A stretch of DNA of 64,000 nucleotides from positions 2,177,501 through 2,241,500 of the forward strand of contig CM076947.1 of the NCBI GenBank assembly GCA_039566865.1, written 5' to 3'. The translations under genes were made by a program, and so were the position numbers. Source of the stretch: Aurelia coerulea. Lineage: Eukaryota; Cnidaria; Scyphozoa; Semaeostomeae; Ulmaridae. The notes under the pieces are model-generated. The model made no database searches and was not told where the DNA came from. It saw nothing but the letters and a program-made list of their open reading frames with translations. How positions within the stretch are numbered: position 1 is the stretch's first letter; every line of letters begins with the position of its first letter. Of the stretch, positions 34,568-45,798 are shown piece by piece.

Positions 34568-35773
34568 ATGCTAGCAGCAGTAAACGCCGTGAGAAATGGG
34601 AAGCTATCAATTCGAGCCTCAGCCACAAAGTATGACATCCCTCACCAAACCGTCCGGGACTATGTAACGGGCAGATCCACAATTGGCATGCATCCTGGAC
34701 GCAAACCTGTGTTGACACCAGAGGAGGAGCAGGCTCTTGTGGAGTGGTGTTTGGAAATGAACAGAATCGGCTATGGGAGAACGAAGGAAGAGCTCCTCTC
34801 AAATGTGAAGAACATTTTAGATAAAGAGGGAAGGAATGTCCCAATGTTCAAAGAAAACAGGCCAGGCAAAGACTGGTTGTATTTGTTTTTGAGAAGGCAC
34901 CCAGAACTGACTGAGCGAAAACCCGAGAACTTGCAAGTATCACGAGCAATGGCATGTTCTGAGGAAAAGGTCTAGAAATGGTTTGAAGATTTCAAACAGT
35001 TTCTTGCCATGCACAACATAAACAGCTCGGCACAAATTGCAAATCTCGATGAGACAGGTTGCCCTTTTCAGCCAGCAACAAGAGCTAAAATTATTGTTGA
35101 AAAGGGAATCAGCAATTGCTACCTGGTTTCATATCCTTCAAAGGAACAAATTACAACAATGGCATGTGGTTTCGCCAATGGAATTATGCTTCCACCATTC
35201 CATGTTTATCTAGGCCAAAGAATCAATAACGAATGGACACAGGGCAGTGTGACAGAAGCTTATTTCGGAGTGACAGAGAAAGGTTGGATGGAGACCAATG
35301 TGCTTTACGGATGGCTCGCTAATAGGTTCCTTAAGCAGATTCCACCATTGCAACCAGTGGTTTTGCTTTTAGATGGTCACGTATCGCACATCGATCTCTA
35401 CACCAGCCAACTTTGTGCCGAAAATGAGATTCTGTTATACTGTTTTCCACTTCATTGTTCGCACATCCTGCAGCCATTAGATGTTGGATTCTTTGGCCCT
35501 CTCAAGACCCATTGGCGGAAAGCGTGCAAAAGGTTCACGGAAGAAAATCCAGGTGTGACCGTAAACAAAATGAATTTTGCACGTGTGTTCAAAGATGCAT
35601 GGCTTAAGGCGGTTTCTTTGGAGACAGTTCAGAATTGCTTCAAGAAGTCTGGGATATGGCCAGTAGATCTTGGTGCAATAAGCAAAGAAAGCTATGGACC
35701 AGCCAGCATCTATGTCCATGAAGACCCAGATACCCCGTCTTATAGTATTTTTGCACTAATACCTGCATCTTAA
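34568..35773 (+). pseudogene. pogo/Tigger-type transposase with one nonsense codon
   Basis: One frame of about 401 codons from ATG 34568 to the stop at 35771-35773, interrupted only by TAG at 34973-34975 (EEKV-stop-KWFEDF; a CAG to TAG change would explain it). The N-terminus has a psq-type helix-turn-helix (LSIRASATKYDIPHQTVRDY) and a CENP-B-like linker with WLYLFLRRHPEL. The DDE_1 core shows NLDETG, LLLDGHVSH and HCSHILQPLDVGFF, giving the Asp-Asp-Asp pattern of pogo enzymes. It would bind the element's terminal repeats and catalyse cut-and-paste into TA. The single lesion implies recent inactivation. Confidence 0.9.
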
Positions 35774-35784
35774 AAGGAAAATGA

Positions 35785-36400
35785 AAGGTTTTATGATTTG
35801 ATACTATTATGGCATCAAAGGCATCGATGCATGCCGGAAAATAATGCTTCCTGGAATTTTTTGGTTCTGGAACATTGTTTTTCGGATTCAGCACCTCACA
35901 TATAGCATTTACGCTCTCTAAACAGCGCTACAAAGTAAACATTGAATATGTTTATGATTTGGATACTATTGTGGCATCAAAGGCATTGAAACATGCCGGA
36001 AATTGATGTTTCTGGGCCTTTTTTGGCTCTGGAACATTGTTTTTCGGATTCAGCACCTCAAATATGGTACTCACCCTGTGAAACCTACACTATAAAATCA
36101 AAATAAAAGATTTTTATGATTTTGATACAATAATGTCATCAATGGCATCAATGCATGCCTAAAATCGATGCTTCCTGGAATTTTTTGGCTTCACAACATT
36201 TTTTTCGGATTCATCACCTCAAATATAGTATTTACGCTTTAAAAACTGCATCTTAAAGTAAATATAATATATTTTATGATTTTAATACCAATATGGCATC
36301 AAATGCATTTATGCATGCCAAAAAATGATGTTTCCTGGCATTTTTTGGCTTGGGAACATTGATTTTCGGATTCAGCATCAAAAGTTACAAATGAATCCGT
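35785..36400. repeat. Four tandem copies of a ~161-bp unit inside pogo
   Basis: TTTATGATTTKRATACT, ATGGCATCAAAGGCAT, TGCATGCC, TTTTTTCGGATTCAGCACCT and the intervening bases recur with starts near 35790, 35951, 36113 and 36273. The copies diverge progressively, and the last is incomplete. Confidence 0.82.
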
Positions 36401-36971
36401 TGAAAAATCAATTTTAACACGAAAATTGCACGGGATGACATAGTGACCCAGACTAATGCTGAGTCTTTGGAATTCATGTTTTAAATGTGTTTCAAGATGC
36501 TAAATTTATCTAAATAAGTAAAAGTGATAGCTGCCTGATAAATCCCGACGGTGTACGAAATTTACCTCCGCGAGTGGTGAAAATACTTTGCTCTAAACAC
36601 TTTGGTTTGAGAAAAGATGGACCAACCAACTGCATAAACTTCGTGAAGAATGTTTGAAATATGTTTATGAAACATTGTTGGTCGCCGTGGCTGAATTAAT
36701 TTTGATTGGTAAGTTCACAACCCTTATCTGCCTGATAAATCCCGCCAGCACCCTAAATAGATTTAATATAAATTGCCTCATGACTTAATATGATGTTTTG
36801 AAAGGCATGTTGATTGTGCAATTTTTTGATTTAGATTTCTTTTTGGAAACATGGTCAGCCTTGTATACTTTCTTTACTTTTTGCAAACAAAATGACGTCA
36901 TCAGTTAAAGGCAAAGTTAAAGGTATCAACAAATGTTAAACGGTATTTTCTATCATTCAACGGCACTATTA

Positions 36972-37310
36972 ATTTGCATCAATAAAGATTTTCGCTTCAG
37001 ATCACCTTTGATATGCAAACTTGTTCAGCTAAATGAATGGAAAATTTTGGGTGACTTCTGGGATTAGATATATTTGGGGGGGGGGGGGGGGGGGTTAGTT
37101 AATATTTTGACTCAGATAGTAGGGGCTTGGGAACATTGAATCAATCACTATTCATTTGCATCAATAAAGATTTTCGCTTCAGATCACCTTTGATATGCAA
37201 ACTTGTTCAGCTAAATGAATGGAAAATTTTGGGTGACTTCTGGGATTAGATATATTTGGGGGGGGGGTTAGTTAATATTTTGACTCAGATAGTAGGGGCT
37301 TATTAGAGAG
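36972..37310. repeat. 182-bp tandem duplication with variable G run
   Basis: ATTTGCATCAATAAAGATTT at 36972 recurs at 37154 and the copies match through GATTAGATATATTTGG and GACTCAGATAGTAGGGGCTT. The G run is about 18 bases in the first copy and 9 in the second. It duplicates the right terminus of the 33166-37009 MITE. Confidence 0.8.
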
Positions 37311-39334
37311 GCGGGCTTAATAGATATATCACTAATAGATAGAGCTTGTGCGGTACTGTAACTTTAAGTTTTGACACAGCCCTGGTGACATGGACTAAGA
37401 ACTTGTGATAATCTGGCAAAATCCAAATAATTTTTAGGGAATGCTTTTGTTGGAAAAAATATGCATCAAAATTTCGGTCAAGAACTTTGATTGGAAATAT
37501 TGGAAACTAAGACAATTTTAATTCGATGCTTGTTATCAACATCTGGACAAACATTGAATCAGCTCAATACTTTGTTTTTTTCCACCTTTCATACCATATT
37601 TGTAAAATGCTAACAGTTTCTTACTTGAGATAATAATAAAATGTATTGCCATCTATACATGCTTTTCTCTTGGAATTATATTGATTCATCACTGGATGAT
37701 GAAGGCAGTCTTGACCTGTATCTGTATTGTAGATTGATTAAATTATCTGAATCACAAGAATCTTCTGATTTCTCATTTTCTGATTTCTCACTTTCTGATG
37801 TTTCACATGAAATATCTGAGTTGGGCAATTCTGCAGCGACTTCACTTTCAGGCAAAGAAACTCCAGGAATGTTGATATTTACAAATGAATCAATGTTCAA
37901 AGCTTCAGTGACAATTTTCCACAGAGGTGTGCACAGATCACTGCTCAGGATAGATGAGAACCTCATTACATCTGTAGGCTCCTTAATTTTCATGCAGTTG
38001 CTAACCATCTCATCAATTGCTTTCCTTGGAAAGCCAGATGTTATTTCACTCCCTGTGTATATCTCTGAGGTTGGCTTTGTAATTTTCAACCGATATTGCC
38101 GTAACTCTTCCTTCAATTTAGTTTGTGCTGTGTCTGACAGGACGGCATTAGTAGCACATGGCTGCAATGATACTTCCGTGCGTATCCGTTTTTCAAAGGA
38201 TGACAAAACTTCACGTTCTTTGGAACATGCTTATTATTCAAACCACAATCACATTTCTTGCAGCAAATGTCACAGTAATTATGGATTGGTGAAACTTTTT
38301 TGTATGGACCTGAGAATTGTTGGTAAATGAGTTCCTGTCTACATATGTCCGTGTTTGTGCAATAGTCCTTCATTGCAGCAGAAACTCTCTTTGGGTTTAC
38401 ACATCTTGGATACATTATCAGCAATGCATAGCTTTGTTCCCCATCTCTGCCAGCTCTTCCAGTTTCTTGGCAATAGTTGTCAATATCAGAAGGAGGACCA
38501 AAGTGTATGACCAATCTCAAGCCTTTGCAATCAACGCCCATTCCAAAAGCAATTGTGGCATTAAGAACTCTTACTGATCCATTAGCATCTGCAAATGACT
38601 TTGAAATGCATTCCTTCGCTGCATCCTCTGTGTTCCCTTGGTACTTTTCATATGGTTTTATGTCTGCAAAATGTTCTCTCAGATGACTATCAAACAATCT
38701 GTACAATGAATGAGCAGTGTTTAACCGTTGACAAAAAATTATAGTTCTCTCTGTGTTGTACCTGTTTCCTTTCAAATCTTCAATAAGTGGTTTAAATATT
38801 TCTTCTAATGCTGAATGGCCTTGCTGGCTAAAGATTCCATCAGTTTGCAAGACTCCCATACAAGGCCTTACAAAAAAAATACGTTTTAACTAATGCACCA
38901 AGTGACCGATTTTAATGGGGTAAGGCTTATAATCTAAGTTAGACCTTTTGCTGCATGGACAAATTTATTTCACAACGATCGGGTGGCTACAAGCAATGTC
39001 ACAGTCTGCCAAACACCCCACGTTTTTTTTTACTCACCCGGTATGTTATCATGTTTCATTCTTATCACAGAATAATGGATGTTGGCTCTGTGAGGTGACT
39101 GGATAATTTCAAGTGGGTTCCTCAATTCAAGATTTCTTATTATAGTTGCAGTGGTTGCCTTTGTAGCTGTAGCTGTCATTGCTACATACAGGATTATATG
39201 ATCAAGCATCCATATCCACAATGAGTGGAGCTCAGCTAGCTATCCATACATATGACGAAATCTTCTCATATTTTGACTTTGATTTCCCCTGTAACTAAGG
39301 GTTGATTTTTTATATAAGATACAATATAAATATA

Positions 39335-39925
39335 CCGGGTGTCCCAAAATGATGTATTATCGTTTGATTGCTCATATGTCCATAACCAATGAAAAATTTT
39401 CAAAAACTTTATTTCATTCGATCGCCGAAAGGCTAAATTGTATTTGAGGATGTTGATTGTGGCTTAGACCGATTTCTTCATGTCGAAAAGAAGATCGACA
39501 AACCTGCTCAAAATTCAAGCCTTGGATGGCATGAAAAAGAAACGGCCTTCTTTCCCAGGCAACATTTTTGATGTGATGCAAAAAGCTAAGCTTATATGTT
39601 GTTCAGAGAATATATGTCGTTCAGAAAATACGATTTCAGTTAATTCCGAGTTTAAAAAATACGAACACGAGCTCAGCCCTTGTACAACATCTAAAATGTT
39701 GACTGGAAAAATAGGCCGTTCCTTTCTCATGCCATCTTTGGCTTGAATTTGAGCAGGTTTATCGATCTTCTTTTTGACATGAAAACGCCGTGGTAAAACC
39801 GCCATCAACATCTTAAAATACAATTTAGCCTTTAGGCAATCAAATAAGACAAAGTTATTGAAAATCGGTTCATTGGTTATGGACATGTAAGCAATCAAAC
39901 AATAGTACATCATTTCGACACCCGG
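39335..39925. mobile_element. Mariner-type MITE with ~200-bp arms, in a helicase intron
   Basis: CCGGGTGTCCCAAAATGATG at the left mirrors CATCATTTCGACACCCGG at the right. Arms of over 200 bp pair (GCCTTGGATGGCATGAAAAA against its inverse), giving a large hairpin. TA at 39333-39334 and 39926-39927. Apparent frames inside come from the palindrome. Confidence 0.85.
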
Positions 39926-40059
39926 TATACATATAATATATTTGCAATTCTACTTCCCTGCATTAATCCTACTACCCTAAACTACAATTAATTTTTATTA
40001 GAAAAGAATTTGAGCCAGCACTGAAAGTTAATCACAATTATCAGATTTTTATGACTCAA

Positions 40060-40349
40060 GAGTTTCTTACCAGATTAGTTTCTTACCAGTTCCATAACAA
40101 TCTTCATGTTTACTACATGCGCCCTCATCAATATTTAAAAAAATAGTTTCTTGAAGCCTTTTTACTCAAGTATCTTGGGAGTAATATGATACAGGAAACA
40201 AATGAATGAATTAAAAGTATTATAAGGGTTTCCTCTTTCAGAATTAACAGTTTCACAAGTTATATTTTTCCAAAGCTGGAGTTTCTTAATTTGTTGGTGA
40301 TCTTTATAGTTGAGTTTCTTGATAAGAGCTTTCTTACAAAAAAAATGTG
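40060..40349. mobile_element. Degenerate TAAGAAACT-related MITE (copy E)
   Basis: GTTTCTTACCAGATTAGTTT and TTCCATAACAATCTTCATGT match copy D (46768). The right end ATAAGAGCTTTCTTAC resembles the family terminus. The left boundary is unclear. Confidence 0.5.
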
Positions 40350-41962
40350 CATCTGATATGATTTTGAAATTCAGAATTAGGAAATCATCTGTCAGAATGC
40401 ACTCAGAATGCCCATAATGAAATGATGAAATAACTGTACAACAGCATCCCCTGGAAACAACTTTTTTTAAACATGATTCAAAAGTACTTGTACTATAATA
40501 AAATGATCACATACCATTTAACTATACAATGACTTTCATCGATCACAACACATGATAATCTTCTTTGAAATTCAGGCGACTTCAAAACACTTCTGAAGTT
40601 GCTTGACAGAATACTTTCGGGGGATCCAAATAGAAATCTGTAATTTCCCATCAGAACTTGTTTTGTCGTTACATCTGGATCTGAAAGTGACAGGCTGCAA
40701 ATTTATTTCTCTGTTAATCTTCGTACTTGATCCCGCATCAATGAAATCAGAGGAGAAACTATGAGCACAAAATTGTCCTTCTCCAATTCTGCTCTTTTAG
40801 GCCATTCCTTTTTCAGCTTTTCCTGCACGGCAAACGGGATCAACTGGAAAATAAGGAACTTTCCTGACCCAGTAGGTGCTGCTACGCAGACATCTTGACC
40901 TTGAAGAACAGCAAGCACGCCATTGCGCTGAAAATTTGCAAGTTTTTCATACCAAAGTGTATCGCACGCAAAAGAAACAAAATCGTTATACGCTGCCATT
41001 GTACTACTTCCTCAGTCAGTTCAACATTCCTGCTCTTCCCTCCCCCGTCTTTCGAAACATCCTTCCATTTTTGAAGGCTGTCATTGGTCAGCTTCAGACT
41101 TCAAAGGAGTTGCTGGCGGACAATATTTTGTCCGTCTGATAGCAACAAACACATGCAGCCTCACTTTGGTGGACGAGTATTACAAGTCTCTCTCTCCTCC
41201 TTTCCTTTTCTTCTTTTTTTCTTCATTTTTTTCAGGTTTCGTCATTTTCAGTTTCGCATTTCCAGACAATTCGGACTAAAAAAGAGAGAGAGGCTTGTAG
41301 CAAGTCCAGTGGCAACTGTGTGCTGCTGAAAACAGTTATTGCTGTGACTTTTCAGCGTACCTCTAAAAACCAAGCAATGGCGAACGAGAGAAAGACCTAG
41401 GAAAGAAAGTTGTGTTACAGACGACTGAAAGTTTGCATGGTCAGTACAATTATGTATACTATGATAACTATTTTAGCAGCATCCCACTCCTTGTAGAGGT
41501 CTTGGAGAGACAGATTTTTGGCTGCTGAACAATTCATTCTAATAGGATAGGCATACCACAGGCTCTTCGACCAAAAACAAACAAAAAACGCTTGCACAAA
41601 TTTGAAGCTGACTATCAAGACTGAACTAAAAAATGATGGCGATAGTTGTGGCATACCAGAAAGGTCCATCATGAAATCTTTGTTTGCAGTTTCTTGCAGG
41701 CATACATCAATAATAACTGCAGTTAATAATTGATGATGTACAAGCTAAGTTTCCTGCATATTGAGCTGCGAATCTTCCCTGACTGCTTTTTGTCACTGCA
41801 GCTCTCTTCGCAACGGCTGCAGATATTTGAATGATTGAATTATGTCCACAGCGCATGCGTCCATAGTCCCCATGCTGATTGGCTGTCAAGTTGACCCAAA
41901 AACAAAGCTGAAAAGAAACCAATTCTAGTATAGATGAAAAGCGCCAGCAAAAACAGAAAATT

Positions 41963-42135
41963 ATGGAGGAACTATTGAAACTGACTGGCTCTCAAAAGAG
42001 ACCAAAGAAGAAGAGGAAGATTGGTGCTAAAAATACCATGGGAGCTTCCTCTTTCTTTCAGCAGGAGGATGATACAGATTCATCACGCTCATCAGAAGAG
42101 GATGCATCCTTCATCAAAATTCATGAGAAGCTGCA
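41963..42135 (+). CDS. Unassigned exon, lysine-rich N-terminus
   Basis: ATG 41963 opens MEELLKLTGSQKRPKKKRKI then an acidic serine run (DDTDSSRSSEEDASF), up to a plausible donor CAG|GTATGT at 42136. The RPKKKRK patch could be a nuclear signal. A region at 42810-42865 that continues in phase 0 (EMLAKNHHYLQNKLQEI) ends in TGA. Not recognised. Confidence 0.35.
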
Positions 42136-42859
42136 GGTATGTTGTGCTTCACAAGCAAATGTTTATTGGATAACAATTTATTTCTCAAAGCCATGAACAG
42201 TGTCTTGGTCTGTACTATAACAAATGTTTTTTGCTTTTGAATGGAGGCATGAAACTCTCCACACCTTGTTGTGTCAGCTGCCGTAAGATGGTTACCCAAA
42301 AGATTGTTTGATATTTGATAAGATGCTGAACAGTATTGATGAAATGAATAGGCATTTGGTAACATATCTCTATATGACCTTAAATTTGAACTAAAAATTT
42401 TGCAAATCTACTAAAAATTATCTTAAAAACCTGCTAAAAATCTGCCAAGTTGCAAGTATTTAACAATCAATTTTGTGCAACAGCTCGAACCAGAGACCCC
42501 TGTCTGACTTGATATGCAAAAGAGCTCAAAAGTTGAGGTAATGGAAGATCACAAACTGTCCTATCTCTCATCGATATCAAAATCAACAAAATACAATTTG
42601 GAACTAATTTGATTCTTTTAACTTTGCTGCACAGAATTTCCAAAGGCATCCATGTGTTTGAATAGATCTGAGTGAAAAGTAAAGTTACGAGCTGCTACAA
42701 ATACATGATCCTGTTGCTGTCTTTTTTACCATTGTTGTTTTGCTATTTGTTTAAAGTTTAGTCAGTATCAGAAATAAGAAAAGATACATTTTTTCTCAAA
42801 TTCTTGTAGGAAATGCTTGCGAAGAATCATCACTATCTGCAGAACAAGCTACAGGAGAT

Positions 42860-43211
42860 TTGACGGTAACTATACATGAAAGTTTCATGCCTGGAAGTAG
42901 CAACCAAGATGATATCTATCAAAAATATCTTTCGTATCGCAAAACAAAATTATGTAGTGGGAACAAAGTTAATGAAAATTTGACTATATCTTTTATCAAT
43001 GACCTGAATTTAAAAGAATACGTTGAGGCACGAAGGAGGTTATGCCAAGATAGACATTGCAGTACACCATGCAAATCATGTGATGTCTTTAGGCCTATTA
43101 GTCGACCCAGTCTCCAAAGAACATCCAGAGAGAAAAAAGAGAAAGGTCGGCTGGTTCTCGCCAACTGTTCAGGCCGCTTCGAACTTTTCCTGTCCAGTTT
43201 GCAGCTTGTGA
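42860..43211 (+). CDS. Unassigned coding-like stretch, frame uncertain
   Basis: Two overlapping frames both look protein-like. One (42860 onward) reads DDIYQKYLSYRKTKLCSGNK with a CQDRHCSTPCKSC cluster. The other (43023-43211) reads MSLGLLVDPVSKEHPERKKR and ends SNFSCPVCSL. A frameshift between two parts of one gene would explain this. Family not recognised. Confidence 0.3.
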
Positions 43212-43399
43212 GCATTCAACCCTTCAACAAAGCCCACCAATACACAGCTCAACGACCCCTTTGCATGCTTTGATAGCCACATCTTATTCAAACTCTGAGC
43301 ATTGCAAAATAGGCCGCCTTTGCTACGGCTACTCAACCCTTTGTTCAATCGCCAGACGATCGAGGCAAAGCAACGGTCCACAGGATGATGTAATACGCC

Positions 43400-43477
43400 T
43401 ACTGCGCTTGCGCATTCGTAAATCTCTTCACTGAGCAAGCGCATTCGCACATTCTCATTGGATGCGCAAGCGCAGTA
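43400..43477. repeat. 78-bp CpG-rich palindrome
   Basis: Arms CTACTGCGCTTGCGCA and TGCGCAAGCGCAGTAG are perfect inverses around about 46 bp. The centre again contains GCAAGCGCATTCGCA. It has CpG density unusual for this window. Confidence 0.7.
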
Positions 43478-43674
43478 GCACTAACAGCACTCCAGTCTAG
43501 ACATCCTTTCTGTTTTCTAGCCTAACATCCTAGTTCTTTGCAACATGGGCTCGTACATTGTCTTGGAGTTTTTGCCCTGATTGCAACAGTGTGTTATTGG
43601 AGAAACTCCTTCCAAGTTTCACCAGAAATGGCAAATGCAGAAGCAAAGTCACTTGCCAATGCAAAGGTAACAAG

Positions 43675-45590
43675 TTCTGTGATCAATTTGTCCCAAACTT
43701 CTCTGTTGTCGCTGCTTCTCTGCACGAACTTGCAACGCCAAATTCCTCATTTTCTTGGACACCTGATGCCCAAGCAGCATTTGAGACACTAAAGCAGCTT
43801 CTCACATCAGCACCAGTTTTACGAGCCCCTACTAGTGATGATTCTTTCATTCTTGAAGTAGGTGCATCAGACCGCGGTGAAGGCGCATGTCTCAAAGCCC
43901 GCAGTTCAAGTGATGGCAAAATTTACATTGTCGCTTATGCCAGTAGAAATTTCAATGAAACGGAATCAAAGTGGAACATTGTAGAGGAAGAAGTGCATGC
44001 TATTATTTTGGCTACTGAGAAATTCTGTCACTACCTTCTTGGTAAATCTTTTCTCTTACGTACTGATAATTGTGTAACATCATTCCTGCAATCAAAACAC
44101 AGCCCTAAGAGTAGAAAGTTATTGAACTGGGCCTTACAACTGTCAGAATTTTATTACGAGATAGAACACATTCCATCCAAGTATAACACCATAAGTGACT
44201 GCCTCAGTCGAATGCACTGTGTGAACTTGCTAGAGGAATTACAGCCTGATTTTTCTGTAACTTCAAATCCGAGACCTTCAAGCTAAAGATCAACACATAC
44301 AAGCAGCAATCGAATATGCTTCCTCTGATAAAAGATATTTTGATGTTTTGCCGTCTAGGCTTGTTGAAATAATAGCGTAGTAAGCTTTCTGTGTCCCACG
44401 AGAGCATCTTACAGTGGCACAACTGCACTGTTGTGCCTGAAGAGTTACCTGGATCTGTTCTACGGCTTTGCCATGAACATCCATCGTCTGGTAATTTTGC
44501 AATTGATCGAACATGGGCTCGTCTTCGTGAACATTATTTCTGGCCAAATACCAAACAGGATGTGACCAACTGGGTGAAAAGTTGTAAGATATGTGCCTCT
44601 TTTAATCCACCCCCACAAGGATATTACAAAGATCAGTTACAGCCCATACAATCATCAGAATGATTTGAACTTGTTTGCTATGACCTGGCCAGACCGTTTA
44701 TGCCTGCATCTCGAGATGGCTACCAATATCCTCTTATCCTTGTTGAACACTTCACGAAATGGCCCGAAGTTGTTCCACTGAAAGACATATCTGCACCTAA
44801 CATTGCCAGAGCAATTCATGATTAATGGATCTGTCGATATAGTAGCATGCAACCTTTACACAGTGACGGTGCCTCAAATGTTCACGGAAATGTTATGCAA
44901 GGAGTAGCCAAAATCTTAGGCATCGGAAAATCCAAGTCTTCACGCCTTCACCCACAAGGTGATGGAATTTATGAGGCAATGGTAAAGCAAGTAAAGTCTT
45001 GTGTGCAAAAGCAAGTAGATCAATATGGTCGTAACTGGGACTCTTACCTACAATCGGCTGTCTATGCCATTTGTTCAAGTGTTAATAACAGCACTAAAGT
45101 TACCCCGGCTGAACTGATTATTGGCGCCAAACTTTCTTTACCTACAAAATTATTATGTAGTGAATCACCAAAGCAGCTAGTCCAACAATCTGCCGCCCAT
45201 CAAGTGAAACAAGTGCAAGCATTGGCCTGTGACATTGGAACATGCCTCAAGAGTTCCTTTGCTGATGTTAGCAATACCCTCAATCAGAGCAGGGAAAGAA
45301 TGAAAAAACAGTATGACAAGAAAACTTCCAAACATCATTATAAGATCAATGATACAGTCATGTTATGGACCCCCCCCCCTCAAAAGAAAGGTATTTCAAG
45401 GTGTTTTTAGCCAAAGTTGTCTGGACCCTGCACAATTACTTACTTGATAGGAGATCTAAACTGTAAGCTTGTAAACCAAAATGGCAAAGTCAGTCCCACT
45501 GTCCATCTCAATCATGTCAATCAGCTGAAGTATGTGCCTCCAAGATCTGCTCACCTAGTCAATCAATCAACTGTCCCTGAACCTTGACAG
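43675..45590 (+). pseudogene. Ty3/gypsy LTR retrotransposon pol, 5'-truncated and broken
   Basis: Starts abruptly at the reverse transcriptase C-terminus (FVPNFSVVAASLHELATPN). RNase H follows: FSWTPDAQAAFETLKQLLTS, FILEVGASDRGEGACL, YASRNFNETESKW, and the RNase H/linker tail IPSKYNTISDCLSRM. The integrase has an HHCC finger (HEHPSSGN...CKICASF) and a DDE core (YDLARPF, LHSDGASNVHG, GDGIYEAMVKQVK). Breaks: stop at 44284-44286, a stop near 44378, TGA at 44661-44663, TAA at about 44823, and a frameshift after 45399. No gag, protease or RT palm, and no LTRs recognised. Dead fragment. Confidence 0.83.
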
Positions 45591-45798
45591 GAAACTCCCC
45601 AATAGAACTTTTGCGATATTTTTACTGACCTAAGCAATGTTGAGCGAAACAATTGTGTTGTCCCCTTTTAGCAACAATAATAACACATACAAATACATTA
45701 TATTTAGCCTCGTTTTCAGTAGACACGTGTTGTGAGTTAGGTCATTCTGGGTGTGTGCATGCTGAAGATCGATCTATCTAAAGTTTCTGATTCGTCTG

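Larger units (their letters stand above)
33393..36753 (+). mobile_element. pogo-like DNA transposon, 3.36 kb, complete ends
   Basis: Terminal inverted repeats of 24-25 bp (GGGTGCTGGCGGGATTTATC and inverse), with TA duplicated at 33391-33392 and 36754-36755. Subterminal copies of CGGGATATATCAGG lie at about 33420 and 33820, and an inverse CTGATAAATCCCG at about 36536; these are probable transposase binding sites. The element encodes one transposase (34568-35773) and contains a four-copy tandem repeat downstream of it. Confidence 0.9.
33166..37009. mobile_element. MITE (AAAGGTG...GAAGCGAAA ends) split by a pogo element
   Basis: AAAGGTGCCCTGAAGCGAAA at 33166 is mirrored by TTTCGCTTCAGATCACCTTT ending at 37009. 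Inner arms also pair (TGATGCCATTTTGTTTGCAA with its inverse near 36890-36910). Without the pogo insertion it would be about 480 bp. Confidence 0.6.
37676..40999 (-). pseudogene. RecQ-like superfamily 2 DNA helicase, three exons, decayed
   Basis: Minus strand, three exons. Exon 1 (40999-40515): ATG, Walker A in VCVAAPTGSGK, SPLISLMRDQVRRL, then DESHCIVKW (motif II); GT donor at 40514. Exon 2 (about 39270-39038): LAELHSL and AMTATATKATTATIIRNLEL (motif III). Exon 3 (about 38859-37676): TIIFCQRLNTAHSLY, ATIAFGMGVDCKGLRLVIHF (motif V), YCQETGRAGRDGEQS (motif VI), a RecQ zinc region (YCDICCKKCDC) and a Ser/Glu-rich tail. Lesions: TAA at 40703-40705; a TAG in exon 2 before LAELHSL; a one-base loss near 38210 joining NVK to SSFEKRIR. 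RecQ proteins unwind DNA 3'-5' using ATP in the nucleus. No HRDC domain is visible. The intron copy at 16.4 kb suggests the gene is repetitive and probably transposon-carried. Confidence 0.78.

Noticed and set aside
35640..35894. Minus-strand ORFs over the pogo transposase
   Set aside because: Antisense shadows of the transposase frame.
35785..36400. Regular repeats considered as a CRISPR-like array
   Set aside because: The four 161-bp units are whole diverging tandem copies, not short identical repeats with unique spacers, and lie inside a eukaryotic DNA transposon.
32964..37360. A larger outer element with GAGCCCCC/GGGGCTTATTAG edges
   Set aside because: The G/C-rich edge motifs are in direct rather than inverted orientation around the pogo element, so a bounded element could not be shown.
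39480..39913. 88-aa and 132-aa ORFs on opposite strands
   Set aside because: They share peptide text because they read the two arms of the palindromic MITE at 39335-39925.
41963..43273. One continuous gene joining the 41.96-kb exon to the 42.86-kb frame
   Set aside because: The acceptor near 42809 leads into a TGA in the matching phase, and the downstream frames conflict, so no confident join can be made.
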